From Labia minor (lineage: Eukaryota; Arthropoda; Insecta; Dermaptera; Spongiphoridae), in assembly GCA_963082975.1 (NCBI GenBank), contig OY720344.1, forward strand, positions 10,341,580 to 10,405,579: a DNA stretch of 64,000 nt, written 5' to 3'. Position numbers and translations under genes: made by a program. The notes under the pieces were generated by a model. The model was not told the origin of the DNA. It made no database searches and was given only the letters and a program-made list of their open reading frames with translations. Positions 35,553 through 45,650 of the stretch are shown here, piece by piece (positions within the stretch are counted from its first letter, which is position 1; each line of letters opens with the position of its first letter).

Positions 35553-36449
35553 CAGAGGTTCCCAAACCTTTCTGGATTACGGCTCCCTAAATAATCGGAT
35601 TTTTTCCTAGGCTCCCTTAATACATCCGATTTTTATATAAATTTTTACTCTCTTGAAAAATTGGAAAACTTTTCTTCCCTCCATCGGAAATGTTTCAGAG
35701 CATCGCAAAATCATCTGACTTTTTACTATCTCGCCAGAGATAGTATTGCGATCACGAAAATTTTCGATGTTGAGATTTTGATGTTTTTATACGTTTTGAA
35801 GGTTCCTGAATCATTTTCACTAAGGTTGAGAAAAATGTCTGTGTGTGTGTGTGTGTGTATGTGTGTATGTGTGTATGTGTGTATGTATGTAGGCAAGATT
35901 ACGCAAAAACGGTTTGAGCTAGAATGATGAAATTTGGTACATGGACATTATTCAAAATTCATAGTTTTCTATCAACTTTTGAGAAATGTAGCTCAACCGG
36001 AAGAGGGTCATTTACCTACAACGTTTTGATTTTTTTTCCTCTAAAGTGACCGTAAAAATAAAGATATATGTTTGATAATTTTTCACATGATTAATAATTG
36101 TATAAAACTGCTATATATAGAATTTCAGCTTGATTGATTCGCTGAAATTACCAGAATTAATTTTTTAACACTGCAAATCTCACGCGCCAACACGTGACGT
36201 GGTGCCATCAACAAAAAGCCAAACATGCGCTGGTTTAATATTTATTATTTATTATTTATAATTTATAATTAATTAAATTTAATTTAAATATAATATATTA
36301 TGTTATTTAATCCAATTCAAATTGCGAGATAGTCGAGTGGAGACACTCCAGCTAATTTTTTTTAGGAACGATATTGAAAAAAATTTAAAAATAATCGAAA
36401 ATGTTCAAAAATTTCAAGTATTAGAAAATTGTTTCGCGGCTCCCAAAAT
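35553..36449. mobile_element. hAT-like element, 3'-truncated, hosting a HelA
   Basis: The left end CAGAGGTTCCCAAACC is the same family as 34547-34834. The element continues to 35724, is interrupted by HelA, and resumes with TTTTTTTTAGGAACGA and ATAATCGAAAATGTTC to GCGGCTCCC near 36447. The right inverted end is lost. The paralogue shows the uninterrupted T-run, which gives an empty-site comparison for the HelA insertion. Confidence 0.72.
35725..36351 (-). mobile_element. HelA full-length copy nested in a hAT element
   Basis: It begins with the perfect hairpin ACTATCTC-GCCA-GAGATAGT and has a (TG)n / TGTATG microsatellite at 35839-35890. It contains CGCGCCAACACGTGACGTGG and ends GATAGTCGAGTGGAGACAC plus TCCAG. 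It is 627 bp, highly similar to the copy at 23523-24106, and sits in a poly-T stretch of the host element. Confidence 0.88.
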
Positions 36450-36455
36450 AGTAGT

Positions 36456-37300
36456 AGATGTCTAAAATATTTAAAATGTAATTCAAAAAAATGAGAAGGG
36501 GGCGTGGTTTTTATTTAATTTTATAAAAAGCAACTCTTACAAATAACAATATATAATATATAAATATTATAAATAAATAAATATAGTAGCAAGATTACGT
36601 TGAGAACTTAACGAACAGTTTGTTTATTTTATTAATCCGTTTGATTTAGAAAAAAAATATATTTTTTCTGATCTCTTCATTAGCAACTTTTAACGCCTTA
36701 TAAAGAAAAGACTCAACTAAAAACAACTGATGATGCTTCTTGAGGGAATCTTTTTATATTTTCTTGTGTTAAAAATAAGGTAACGAAAACGATTAATGAG
36801 GCTGGAAATTGTATTCCAGGGGAGAATGAATAAAAGGTTAATCGAACTGTGCACTCAAAAGTATTCGAGTCAAAATGCGAAGAATGATTGGAATTTCTTT
36901 TAGATGCATTCTCAAACCTTTTTTTTCTTCATTGGAATTTGCCCATGGAACATTTAAGAAAAGGTAAAATATTTATATATATATATATATATTCTTCAAA
37001 CCTTTAACTGTTCATTTCTTGATTAAATGTCTTTGATTATTAATAGCCATTTTAATGTAATTTATTACAGCTTTATATAACAATATCATAATATATGTAA
37101 TATTATTTCTATTTGTTTGTTTTATTCTTATGATTATGATGTAAAATTTAATTTGATATTAAAATATAAAATATGACGTAATTTGAAAGAGATAAAATTG
37201 TTATTGGTTGATATTTACGAAATATTCATTAATCATAATCATTTTCAAGAATATTTTATATTTAGACAGAAGAAGGATTATTATATATACTCAATCTCTT
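36456..37300. other. AT-rich DNA, nothing recognised
   Basis: It contains a (TA)n tract at 36973-36992. No gene or element was recognised. Confidence 0.45.
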
Positions 37301-37305
37301 TGGCT

Positions 37306-37530
37306 CTTCGGAACTCGAAAGTTCTTTGCCACAGCAACCACACTTCTCCAAGTATCCCTATTCTGAGCCACAGTCTCTACCCTTTCCCCTCTCCAAATCC
37401 CTTCCTAAATTATCCACTCACCGCGTTCTTGGTCTTCCAAGCGGGCGTTTCCCACTCGGTCTCCCCACCAATATATTTTTCGCCATTCTTTCCTCTCCCA
37501 TTCTAGTCACATGCCCTGCCCATCGCAGCC
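37306..37530 (-). pseudogene. Non-LTR retrotransposon (RTE-like) RT C-terminal fragment
   Basis: On the minus strand, 37530-37306 encodes the conserved tail of an endonuclease/reverse-transcriptase LINE. It has LRWAGHVTRM near the start, then KRPLGRPRTR and VDNLGRDLE, and downstream traces of the usual W..A..RD.WR pattern. At least two stop codons interrupt it, and all RT palm motifs and the endonuclease are missing. The segment is typical of 5'-truncated copies. The clade call (RTE-like) is from these motifs only. Confidence 0.75.
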
Positions 37531-38411
37531 TTCATATTTATTCAATATTTTTTTTTATAAATCTTTCATCTTATATATATATTATAAATGTGGATGTTTG
37601 TGATGATGTCTCTTGCTCTTTCACACAAAAACTACTAAATGGATTTTAATGAAACTTTACAATAATATAGCTTATATGTCAGAATATCACATAGGCTAAT
37701 AATTACTTAAATATTAATTAAAACTTAATCAAAATATAGCATTTACAATTTTTAGTAAATTTAAATGACGTCAGCAACTACGTTTACGAATAATTTTAAT
37801 TAATATTCTTGCCAATGTTAAATATAATTGAGAAATAGCTATTTGAGGAGGATGAAGTATCTATGCTGCCTCGTTTCCTTACATGAAAAAATCATGTATT
37901 GCTACTTCCTGTATTTACAATGATGAGATAAATGAGCTTAGCTTCAAAATTCATAAAAATCAAATCATATAAATAGAACAATTATATAAACTACTTTGTT
38001 TTATAATTAAGTTCTATGTGAATTTTTTTAGTTTTTAAAATATTAAATAAAATAAAAAAAAATGTATTTAATATTATTATTTTTTAGATTATTATCTATC
38101 TATATATTCTATATATTAATTATATTGTTAGTTATCGGTTTAATTTTCAATATTTTAAATATCATTTGAGAATCAAATGAAGAAGTTTATCTATAAATTA
38201 ATTTGATTAATCAAGTTTACATAAGATATAACTATATATAATAATATATACAGGTGTCGCATATAATAGTCATAATGATTTTTACTTTGTAATATTGATT
38301 ATAAAAACATTACTTTTTTAACCATGTTGCTATAACAACTCCAATAACTAATAATTATTTTCAATTAAATAATCCATAACTATTGTAGAATGGATGTGAT
38401 TATTATAGAAA
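37531..38411. other. AT-rich DNA with a degenerate mobile-element patch
   Basis: At 37575-37680 the sequence AAAAACTACTAAATGGATTT, followed by AATGAAACTTTAC, resembles a widespread arthropod repeat core. A TGACGTCA-like box follows at 37767. The ends cannot be defined. The remainder is AT-rich. Confidence 0.35.
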
Positions 38412-38680
38412 ACTCGACTATCTCGCAATTTCAATTGTATTAAATAACATATATTATATTCTCAAAAGTTGATAGAAAAATAGGAATTTTGAATAATGAC
38501 CGTTTACCAAATTTCATTATTCTAGCTCAAACCGTTTTTGCGTAATCTTGTCTACATACACACATACACACACAGACATTTTTAGTGAAAATGACTCAGG
38601 GACCTTCAAAACGTATAAAAACATCAAAATCTCGACATCGAAAATTTTCGTGATCGCAATACTATCTCTGGCGAGATAGT
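38412..38680 (+). mobile_element. HelA copy with large internal deletion
   Basis: CTCGACTATCTCGCAA at the left lacks the outermost 12 bases. It jumps from ATAACATATATTA to the 3' half (CTCAAAAGTTGATAG, a short (CA)n tract) and ends with the hairpin ACTATCTCTGGCGAGATAGT. About half the element is absent. Confidence 0.8.
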
Positions 38681-38767
38681 AAAAAAAATATTTATATTAT
38701 TTACTTTTATTAAATATATCTTTGTCTTTTTTCTATAATATAATAATTTTTAAAACTATTTAATTAT

Positions 38768-39042
38768 TATTGATTAATAATTGTATAAAACTGCTATATA
38801 TAGAATTTCAGCTTGATTGAATCGCTGAAAGTACCAGAATTAATTATTTAACACTGCAAATCTCACGCGCCAACACGTGACGTGGTGCCATCAACAAAGA
38901 GCCAAACATGCGCTGGTTTAATAAATATTATTTATTAATTTTAATTTATAATTTAATTAATTTAATTTAATTTAATTTAAATTAATATATGTTATTTAAT
39001 CAAAATTCAAATTTGCGAGATAGTCGAGTGGAGACACTCCAG
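38768..39042 (-). mobile_element. HelA 5'-half fragment (minus)
   Basis: From TTAATAATTGTATAAAACTG through CACGCGCCAACACGTGACG to GAGTGGAGACACTCCAG. The microsatellite and 3' hairpin half are missing. It lies 87 bp from a HelA fragment of opposite orientation. Confidence 0.8.
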
Positions 39043-39427
39043 ATTTTTTTTTATTTTGCATCAGTATACAATGATACCCTTAATATCTGACTGAATCTGG
39101 TGGTTTTAACATATCAAGGCCGTTAAACAGATGGATATAATGTAGATGAGGTAAATGCACTGTGACCTTGTTAAGTCTATTGCACCTGACTGTTATTTAT
39201 CTACTTTTCTACTTACTCTTTGTTAAAATTATTATAATGTGAATATTTTTATTTTTTATAATATTAATAAATATTGGATAAATTTACTATTTACTATCTA
39301 TACAATCCAATGATTCAATTGTGAATTAAATTTTTATAATTACAAATAAATTCAAAAATAAAATAAGTGAGGCATATTAGCAGAATTACACATATATAAA
39401 ATAATTTCATTATTTGATTTATATATA
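39043..39427. other. AT-rich flank of the gypsy insertion
   Basis: No gene was recognised. It ends in TTTATATATA, the presumed insertion target of the retrotransposon. Confidence 0.5.
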
Positions 39428-39786
39428 TGTAAAAATAATAAAATAATATTATTGCTTGATAATAATAATATTATATTATTATTTTATTTGGGTTGGTCAC
39501 CATGAGTCCAAGATAGGAATTATGTTTATAAGTTGGTAACCAACTCTAGATAGTTATTATATGTTCATTATATTTTAAGGCATTTCAAACGTGTTAAACA
39601 AATTATTATATATTATGATGCATATTATATTGTAACCCAAATTAATTGCTATAAAAACCAATTTGTTTAGGTAAGAAGTTTTATATTATTATATTTTGTA
39701 TTTATTTTTTAATAAATAATGTTTAGTTTCAGACAAATCGGCTATAGCTTATTTAACCTAAAACCTGAATATATAACATTATTATA
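39428..39786 (+). promoter_or_regulatory. 5' LTR of element 1
   Basis: It begins TGTAAAAATAATAAAATAAT and ends ACATTATTATA. A TATA-type sequence TATAAAAA lies at 39650-39657 and an AATAAA poly-A signal at 39711-39716. The AAAAACCAATTT at 39653-39664 is the reverse complement of the sequence at the LTR/leader junction. The end is set by comparison with the 3' LTR at 44507-44865, which appears identical. Confidence 0.92.
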
Positions 39787-39797
39787 AATTGGTTTTT
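39786..39797 (+). promoter_or_regulatory. Primer-binding-site region, complementary to own LTR (element 1)
   Basis: AAATTGGTTTTT, overlapping the last LTR base, is the exact reverse complement of 39653-39664. A normal tRNA PBS would start TGG near here; TGG is present at 39790-39792 and tRNA priming cannot be excluded for this element. In element 2 the matching site lacks TGG but still pairs with its own LTR, which favours self-priming. Confidence 0.5.
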
Positions 39798-40035
39798 TGC
39801 GCTAAATAAAGATGGACGAGAGGATTTTTTTCGAAATAGTGAAGATAAACGAAGAGAAATTTAAAATTGAGAGATTGTCTTTAGACAAAGAAAACTGGCT
39901 TTGTTTACCATCAGAAGAAAGAAATATAGAAGAACACGCGGTGCTTATGAAGAAAAATGCAATAATAAGGGCGATGCAAGCAATACGTCAAGTGAATGGT
40001 TATAGGACCGTTGCTGTAAAAATATGTGATGAATT

Positions 40036-40563
40036 CTTCTTCTTCTTCTTCTTCTTCTTCTATTATAGGCCTAAGGCCTGTTCTTCTTCACTATCCTCAG
40101 GTCTTTTTTGGGAAGAGTACGCCCAGCAGTCAGCCCATTTTTTCGGTGGCTTGGTCTCTTGTGTTGCTGGCCTTCCATCCCGGGCTATATTCTCAAGAGC
40201 CCTTCCGCGTTGGCTCTTCCTACGTGTTCGTTCCATTTTTACGGCAAATCTTAACCCATTTGCCGTAATAGGTTCGTTGCCGTGTCGTCAATGTGTTAAT
40301 CATTCCAATTTTCGAGGCTGTGTGTGGTTCTTTGAGCAATTGTGATTTGCGTCTCTTGAGTAGATTGCTAGTCTCATCTCCGAGACGTGGATGTTCTTAG
40401 TTAAGTCGAAGCCCCCCAACACGACAAGGTGACATCCATGGTGGGGCTTGCCGGAGGCAGCTGATGTTAATTAAATTGAAAATTTTTGTTCTTAGTTGGA
40501 ATCGAACTCCGACTTCTTGCGTGGAAAGTTGGTATCCTACGCTCTCGGCTACCCTGCCTCCTA
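40036..40563 (-). mobile_element. tRNA-derived SINE (SINE-2), full length, in gag
   Basis: This is a 528-bp SINE, antisense to gag. On the minus strand the head has GGGTAGCCGAGAGCGTAGG, an excellent Pol III A-box region, and GGAGTTCGATTCC, an excellent B-box. A long body follows, ending AGGCCTTAGGCCTATAATAG and a (GAA)n tail. It is flanked by the 12-bp duplication ATGTGATGAATT at 40024-40035 and 40564-40575. The intact promoter boxes, perfect duplication and insertion into a young retrotransposon show recent activity. It is unrelated to SINE-1 outside the tRNA-like part. Confidence 0.92.
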
Positions 40564-41439
40564 ATGTGATGAATTAAAGAAAGTATATTTCGACGAGGAA
40601 GAAAACGTGTGCTATAAAAATTTTCCTTTGGAAGAATGCCAAGGCAGAAGATTAGAAAGCAATCCGGATCCAAAACTCCTGAGAAAAATTGAAGAACTTG
40701 AATTAAAGTTAAAGAGAGGTGAAATAAAAATGTGTGATATAGAAAAAAAATTTTTATTGGAAAAGTTCAACAAAACTCAAGAGGCCGGAGAATGGATTAA
40801 TAATTTTGAGAAGGAATGTCATAGAAATTACATAGAAGAGGATAACAATAAAATTGAAGCTCTGAAGTTTTTCCTAGAAGGATCGTCAAAAGACTGGTAC
40901 GAAAATAATGTAAGGACAAAGGGAATCAAAAATTGGAGTGAATGGAAGAATTCATTTACAACAGTGTTTGCAAATAGAGGTTGGTCTAAAATTAGGAATG
41001 CTTATAATTATAAATTTTTAGGAGGTTCCATAATAGATTATGCACTTACAAAGAGAAAACTATGCTTGGAAGCTCAAAAGAATATCGAAGAATCCCAAAT
41101 AAACATGATTGTTGTAGGTCTACCCATAGATGTCCAAAACAAACTAAACCGTGAAAACATCACTACAATTGACAAGCTTTTTGAAGAACTGGGAATTCAA
41201 GAAGATGCAATAAAAAGCTCAAGAATAAATTCGGTAAGCCCAAATAATAATTTTAAACAGAAGGAAAATGCACGCCATCCTCAAATAAGAATTGAAGAAA
41301 AAAAACCATGCTATATATGTGAGAGACACGGATTCTATAATAGGTATCACAAACCTTCAGTATGTAGAAACAGAGATATACATGCCAAAGAAAGAAAAAT
41401 AAATTTAAACGAGGTAAATGAAGTGGAAGAAGACGAAGC

Positions 41440-41446
41440 TTTAAAC
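41440..41446 (+). promoter_or_regulatory. -1 ribosomal frameshift slippery heptamer (element 1)
   Basis: The T TTA AAC heptamer is in the correct gag phase and the gag stop TAG follows immediately at 41447. A -1 slip here enters the pol frame with the next codon CTA at 41446-41448, and that frame is open into the protease. The site is one of the strongest known -1 heptamers. I saw no obvious stable pseudoknot directly downstream. Confidence 0.85.
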
Positions 41447-44400
41447 TAGAAAACCCGGGGAAACTAAATTCATTAATCAAGATTAAAGTACTACTAAACA
41501 ATGAAAAGAAAATAACAGCTGTTTACGACAGTGGATCAAACGTGAGTCTGATAAGTGAAAAATTTATAAAATTTTTAAAATCAAATCTCGTTAAAAATAG
41601 AAATGCATTGAAAACAATAAATGGATTTAGTTTCAGTTCAGCCCGGGCGGATATTATTTTAAAAATAGGCAATATAGAAGAAAATTTAAATGCATATGTT
41701 ATAAAAAATAACGAATTCTCCTATGATTTACTACTTGGACTTGATGCCATAAAGAAATTTAAGTTAATTCAAAATGAAGAATTAAGAATATTCCAAAGAA
41801 CGGATAAAGAGAAAATAGAGATTTATAAGATTGAAACAAAAAATAGTCACAATAAAATAAATGTGGCTGAATTTCATGAAAAATTAAGTCATTTAGACGA
41901 ATTAAAAAATGATAAATTAAAAGCGATACTAGAGAAAAGCTCGGAGAGTTTCGCACAAAATAAGTACGATGTAGGCAGAGTTAAAAATACAGAGGCTCAC
42001 TTAAAATTAATTGAAAATAAATACATCTCGAAGAAACCCTACAGATGCTCAATCATAGATCAAAAAGAAATCGAGAGACAAATAAAGGGGTTATTAGATA
42101 GAGGCTTAATAGAAGAATCCGAATCGCCATTTGGAGCACCTGTGACTCTAGCCTTTAAGAAAGATGAAGGCAAACGAAGCCGGCTATGCCTTGATTTCCG
42201 TGAATTAAACAAGATTCTGGTTCCTGAATCTCAACCATTTCCGAGAATTGAGGACATCGTGGTTAAAACAAGGAACTGTAGCTGGTACACAGTGCTAGAT
42301 ATAAACTCAGCGTTCTGGTCGATTCCGGTGAGACACAAAGACCGATATAAAACAGCCTTTGTGACACAAAGCGGACATTACCAATGGACATGCCTTCCAT
42401 TTGGTTTAAAAATCTCGCCAGCAGTCTTTCAACGCACTCTCACTAACGCTATCAGAAGGAATAATTTACAAGATTTCTGTGTAAACTACATAGATGATAT
42501 ATTAATTTTCTCAAAAGACTTCAAAGATCATTTAAACCATATAGAAGAAGTCATGAGAACAGTTAAACAAGAAGGATTCCTTTTGAAGCTATCAAAATGT
42601 GAATTCGCTAAGAGTTCGGTTAAATACTTAGGACACATCATTGGGAATAATACGGTGAAACCCAACAACGACAATCTAATATCAATTAAAGAATTCCCAA
42701 CACCAAAGAATAGGAAAAATGTAAGACAATTTCTAGGGAAGATTAATTTCTACCACAAATATATACCAGACAGTGTTAATTTGTTAGAACCTATCCATAA
42801 TCTGTTGAGAACCAACATTCCTTTTAAGTGGAATGAAGAACAAGAAAAAGCATTTAAAGAAATAAAGGAATATTTATGCACAAGCCCGATACTGGCAATA
42901 TTTGATCCAAATCGTGCGACATTTGTCTTTACTGATGCAAGTGGAATAGGGATTGGAGCAATTCTGAAACAAATACAGGATGATGGGGAACTGCATCCAG
43001 TAGGATATTTTTCAAAAAAATTAAGCCCCACACAAAGCAAAAGAAAGGCAATATACTTAGAATGTTTAGCTGTAAAAGAAGCTCTAAAATTTTGGCAACA
43101 TTGGTTACTGGGAATAAAATTCACAGTGATTAGTGACCATAAACCTTTAGAAAACTTAAAAGTGAAATCCCGCACGGACGAAGAGCTAGGTGATTTGGTA
43201 TATTACTTGTCGCAATATAGCTTCACAATAAAATATTCCCCTGGAAAATCAAACCAAGAGGCAGATGCACTTTCTAGGAATCCGGTACTTGAATATTTTG
43301 AAAACACGGATGAAATTCTTCAGATAGTGAATCTAATATCAATCGAAGAACTAAATCGGGACCAAGAAAGAAACAGAGAAAATTTTTTGAAAGAAAAACA
43401 CACAATAGAAAGAGGGAACATTGTATACAAAAGATTAAGAAATAGAGAAAGAATAATTATTTCAAATGATTTTGGCATGGACATGATAAAAAAAGTTCAT
43501 GAAAAATTCGGACATATCGGAGTAGGTCATGTAACTGCGAAGATACGCCCATTTTACTATTTTAAAAACATGGACAAACTAATAAAAAAATATTGTGATA
43601 GATGCGAAGTATGCAAGAGAAATAAGTCCCGAAGAAGTAGAGAAATGGGTCGTCTATCGCAGCTGGGACCAGCTACCGAACCATATGAAATAATGTCCCT
43701 TGACACAATTGGAGGATTCGCTGGTAATCGATCAACAAAAAAATACTTACACCTATTAGTAGACCACTTTACGAGATATGCCTATGTATACCCATCTGAA
43801 GGTCAGAAAGCTAAGGATATAATATATTTCCTGAAGGGGATAATACGAAAGCATAAAATTAAAATGATATTGGCAGACAAATACCCAAGCATAAATTCCT
43901 GGGAATTTAAAGATTTCCTTCGAGAGAATGAAACAACATTGGTTTTCACGGCCACCGACTGTGCATTTTCAAATGGCATGAATGAAAGATTAAACCAGAC
44001 ACTTGTAAATAGGATCAGGTGTAAAATACAGAAAGACACACGAAAATCGTGGTCAACTTTGGCAATAGAATGTACAAATGAATATAACAATACTATACAC
44101 AGTGTCACAAAATTTTCCCCAAGCTATCTTTTAACAGGTAAAGAAGAAACTATAGTACCTCGGACACTTCGAATTAAAAGAGACCTATTTAAGGATAGAA
44201 TGGAAGCATTGGAAAATTCAAAAAAATACCACATTAGAAATAAACTAAGGGTGGACAAAGTAAGGCGAGATTATTCGTTCAATATTGGTGATCAGGTGTA
44301 TGTAGATAGGGGAAATAAATTAAATAGGAATAAGCTTGAACCAATTAGGGATGGACCCTATAAGATAGTGAAAAAAAAATCAAATTCAATATACGAAGTG

Positions 44401-44472
44401 AAGGATGGAAGAAAGAATGAATCAAACTCATACCATGTCAACAAGCTTATACCCTATGAAGGACTTTCTTAA
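41446..44472 (+). CDS. pol: Pol polyprotein of element 1 (PR-RT-RNase H-INT)
   Basis: Made as a Gag-Pol fusion by -1 frameshifting. The protease active site DSGSNVSL is at 41527-41550, followed by LLGLD near 41731. The reverse transcriptase has RLCLDFRELNK and the catalytic YIDD at 42487-42498. RNase H has FTDASG (about 42928), LECLA, SDHKPLENL and EADALSR. Integrase has an H-H-C-C zinc-binding domain (HEKFGH ... CDRCEVC, about 43498-43620), then DTIGG, ADKYPS and NERLNQT carrying the D, D and E residues. The C-terminus has a GPYKIV GPY/F-type module and no chromodomain. The frame is uninterrupted for about 1,008 codons, so Pol itself looks functional. Only gag is broken. Confidence 0.95.
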   Translation, partial: LENPGKLNSLIKIKVLLNNEKKITAVYDSGSNVSLISEKFIKFLKSNLVKNRNALKTINGFSFSSARADIILKIGNIEENLNAYVIKNNEFSYDLLLGLDAIKKFKLIQNEELRIFQRTDKEKIEIYKIETKNSHNKINVAEFHEKLSHLDELKNDKLKAILEKSSESFAQNKYDVGRVKNTEAHLKLIENKYISKKPYRCSIIDQKEIERQIKGLLDRGLIEESESPFGAPVTLAFKKDEGKRSRLCLDFRELNKILVPESQPFPRIEDIVVKTRNCSWYTVLDINSAFWSIPVRHKDRYKTAFVTQSGHYQWTCLPFGLKISPAVFQRTLTNAIRRNNLQDFCVNYIDDILIFSKDFKDHLNHIEEVMRTVKQEGFLLKLSKCEFAKSSVKYLGHIIGNNTVKPNNDNLISIKEFPTPKNRKNVRQFLGKINFYHKYIPDSVNLLEPIHNLLRTNIPFKWNEEQEKAFKEIKEYLCTSPILAIFDPNRATFVFTDASGIGIGAILKQIQDDGELHPVGYFSKKLSPTQSKRKAIYLECLAVKEALKFWQHWLLGIKFTVISDHKPLENLKVKSRTDEELGDLVYYLSQYSFTIKYSPGKSNQEADALSRNPVLEYFENTDEILQIVNLISIEELNRDQERNRENFLKEKHTIERGNIVYKRLRNRERIIISNDFGMDMIKKVHEKFGHIGVGHVTAKIRPFYYFKNMDKLIKKYCDRCEVCKRNKSRRSREMGRLSQLGPATEPYEIMSLDTIGGFAGNRSTKKYLHLLVDHFTRYAYVYPSEGQKAKDIIYFLKGIIRKHKIKMILADKYPSINSWEFKDFLRENETTLVFTATDCAFSNGMNERLNQTLVNRIRCKIQKDTRKSWSTLAIECTNEYNNTIHSVTKFSPSYLLTGKEETIVPRTLRIKRDLFKDRMEALENSKKYHIRNKLRVDKVRRDYSFNIGDQVYVDRGNKLNRNKLEPIRDGPYKIVKKKSNSIYEVKDGRKNESNSYHVNKLIPYEGLS

Positions 44473-44495
44473 GACAATTCTGCGAATTGTTTCTC

Positions 44496-44506
44496 GGGTG
44501 GGGAGA
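44496..44506 (+). promoter_or_regulatory. Polypurine tract of element 1
   Basis: GGGTGGGGAGA immediately before the 3' LTR start at 44507. It primes plus-strand DNA synthesis. One T interrupts the purine run. Confidence 0.85.
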
Positions 44507-44865
44507 TGTAAAAATAATAAAATAATATTATTGCTTGATAATAATAATATTATATTATTATTTTATTTGGGTTGGTCACCATGAGTCCAAGATAGGAATT
44601 ATGTTTATAAGTTGGTAACCAACTCTAGATAGTTATTATATGTTCATTATATTTTAAGGCATTTCAAACGTGTTAAACAAATTATTATATATTATGATGC
44701 ATATTATATTGTAACCCAAATTAATTGCTATAAAAACCAATTTGTTTAGGTAAGAAGTTTTATATTATTATATTTTGTATTTATTTTTTAATAAATAATG
44801 TTTAGTTTCAGACAAATCGGCTATAGCTTATTTAACCTAAAACCTGAATATATAACATTATTATA
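44507..44865 (+). repeat. 3' LTR of element 1
   Basis: 359 bp, apparently identical to 39428-39786. It is followed by (TA)n, so the 4-6-bp target duplication cannot be separated from the repeat. Confidence 0.93.
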
Positions 44866-45009
44866 TATATATATATATTATTTTTATACAGTTTAAATTA
44901 CATTAATTTTTTTTTTAAATAATTGAATTTATATTATTATTTTGTGTGTACTTCGATTTTTTAAAGAATCTTTATTAAATTTTTTGTTAGTAATGGAATA
45001 AAGTGCTTC

Positions 45010-45650
45010 AACGCACTTAAATGTTGACTGTGACATTCGGCGAGTCTATTTTGTCTCAAAAAAATGTTTATATGAAGCAAAAAGCACGCAAAGTTCGTTC
45101 AAATTCGATTTCGCTCATTGTTTTCTTCGACTACAATGGCTTGGTGCATCATGTGTTCTTGCTAACACGTAGTACTGTTAATAAGGAATACTCCAAGGAA
45201 GTTATGCAACGTTTGCCTGAAGCAATACGGCTCAAACGATCGGAATTGTGGTAAAACAAATCATGGATTCTGCATCACGAAAATGCACCAGCTCACACAT
45301 CATTGCTTGTTTGCTGGCCAAAAACAACATCATAATCATGCCTCAACCACCGTATTCACCAGATTTGGCTCCCTGTGACTTTTTCCTCTTCCCAAAACTG
45401 AATAGACCAATGAAAGGAAAGCGTTTTGTCACAATGGATGAGATAAATTTGAAATCGAAAAACGAACGAGCTGATAGCCATACCGAAAAGCACATTTCAG
45501 AAGTGCTTGGACGATTAGAAGAAGCACTGGCATAAGTGCATTATATCTGCGGGGAATTACTTTGAAGGAGACAAAATGGATATTAATGAATAAATAAATA
45601 CTTTTCGAAAAAATTCAAAATTCACCTTTTCTTTTAAACAATCCTCGTGT
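45010..45650 (+). pseudogene. mariner transposase pseudogene, C-terminal half
   Basis: It encodes the catalytic half of a mariner (Tc1/mariner) transposase, a DDD-type cut-and-paste enzyme. The frame starting near 45021 has KARKVRSNSISLIVFFDYNG and the VNKEYSKEVMQRLPEA block. After a stop and frame changes near 45253, an NAPAHTS-type block and then PPYSPDLAPCDFFLFPKL (about 45340-45400) follow. The end shows the NYFEGDK-like terminus at about 45555. The N-terminal DNA-binding domain and 5' inverted repeat are missing. Frameshifts make it dead. It lies just 3' of gypsy element 1. Confidence 0.88.

Larger units (their letters stand above)
39812..41449 (+). pseudogene. gag: gag of element 1, interrupted by a SINE
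   Basis: The Gag polyprotein forms the virus-like particle of the retrotransposon. The ATG at 39812 lies 25 bp after the LTR. The frame is broken by the antisense SINE at 40036-40563. Because insert plus duplication is 540 bp, the frame is the same on both sides, but the SINE brings stop codons (first at 40343). The C-terminal part has a capsid-like region with NWSEWKNSF and a zinc knuckle spaced C-x2-C-x9-H-x4-C (CYIC ... H ... C near 41311-41370). That is longer than the usual C-x2-C-x4-H-x4-C. The gene ends TTTAAACTAG, where the slippery site for pol expression lies. Confidence 0.88.
39428..44865 (+). mobile_element. Ty3/gypsy LTR retrotransposon, element 1 (5.4 kb)
   Basis: This is a complete LTR retrotransposon: two 359-bp LTRs, a short 25-bp leader, gag, a -1-frame pol (protease, RT, RNase H, integrase) and a polypurine tract directly before the 3' LTR. 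No env-like frame exists, because pol ends 34 bp before the 3' LTR. The LTRs show no difference that I could find by eye, so insertion was recent. A SINE has since landed in gag. It shares domain order, frame arrangement and an unusual zinc knuckle with element 2 at 50314-55885, but the LTRs differ and Pol is clearly diverged. Confidence 0.95.

Noticed and set aside
35661-35927. 88-codon frame with Val-Cys repeats as a small secreted protein
   Set aside because: It is a translation of the HelA (TG)n microsatellite and its flanks. The same frame pieces occur in every HelA copy.
40607-41449. Independent 280-codon gene
   Set aside because: It is the downstream part of gag of element 1 after the SINE; the original start is at 39812.
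42750-43175. 141-codon minus-strand frame within pol
   Set aside because: Antisense shadow of the RNase H region of element 1.
44473-44506. Possible env gene in the gypsy elements
   Set aside because: Only 34 bp separate pol from the 3' LTR in element 1 and 25 bp in element 2, so there is no room for an envelope gene.
45248-45535. Separate 95-codon gene
   Set aside because: It is a shifted frame of the mariner transposase pseudogene; the PPYSPDLAPCDFF block identifies it.
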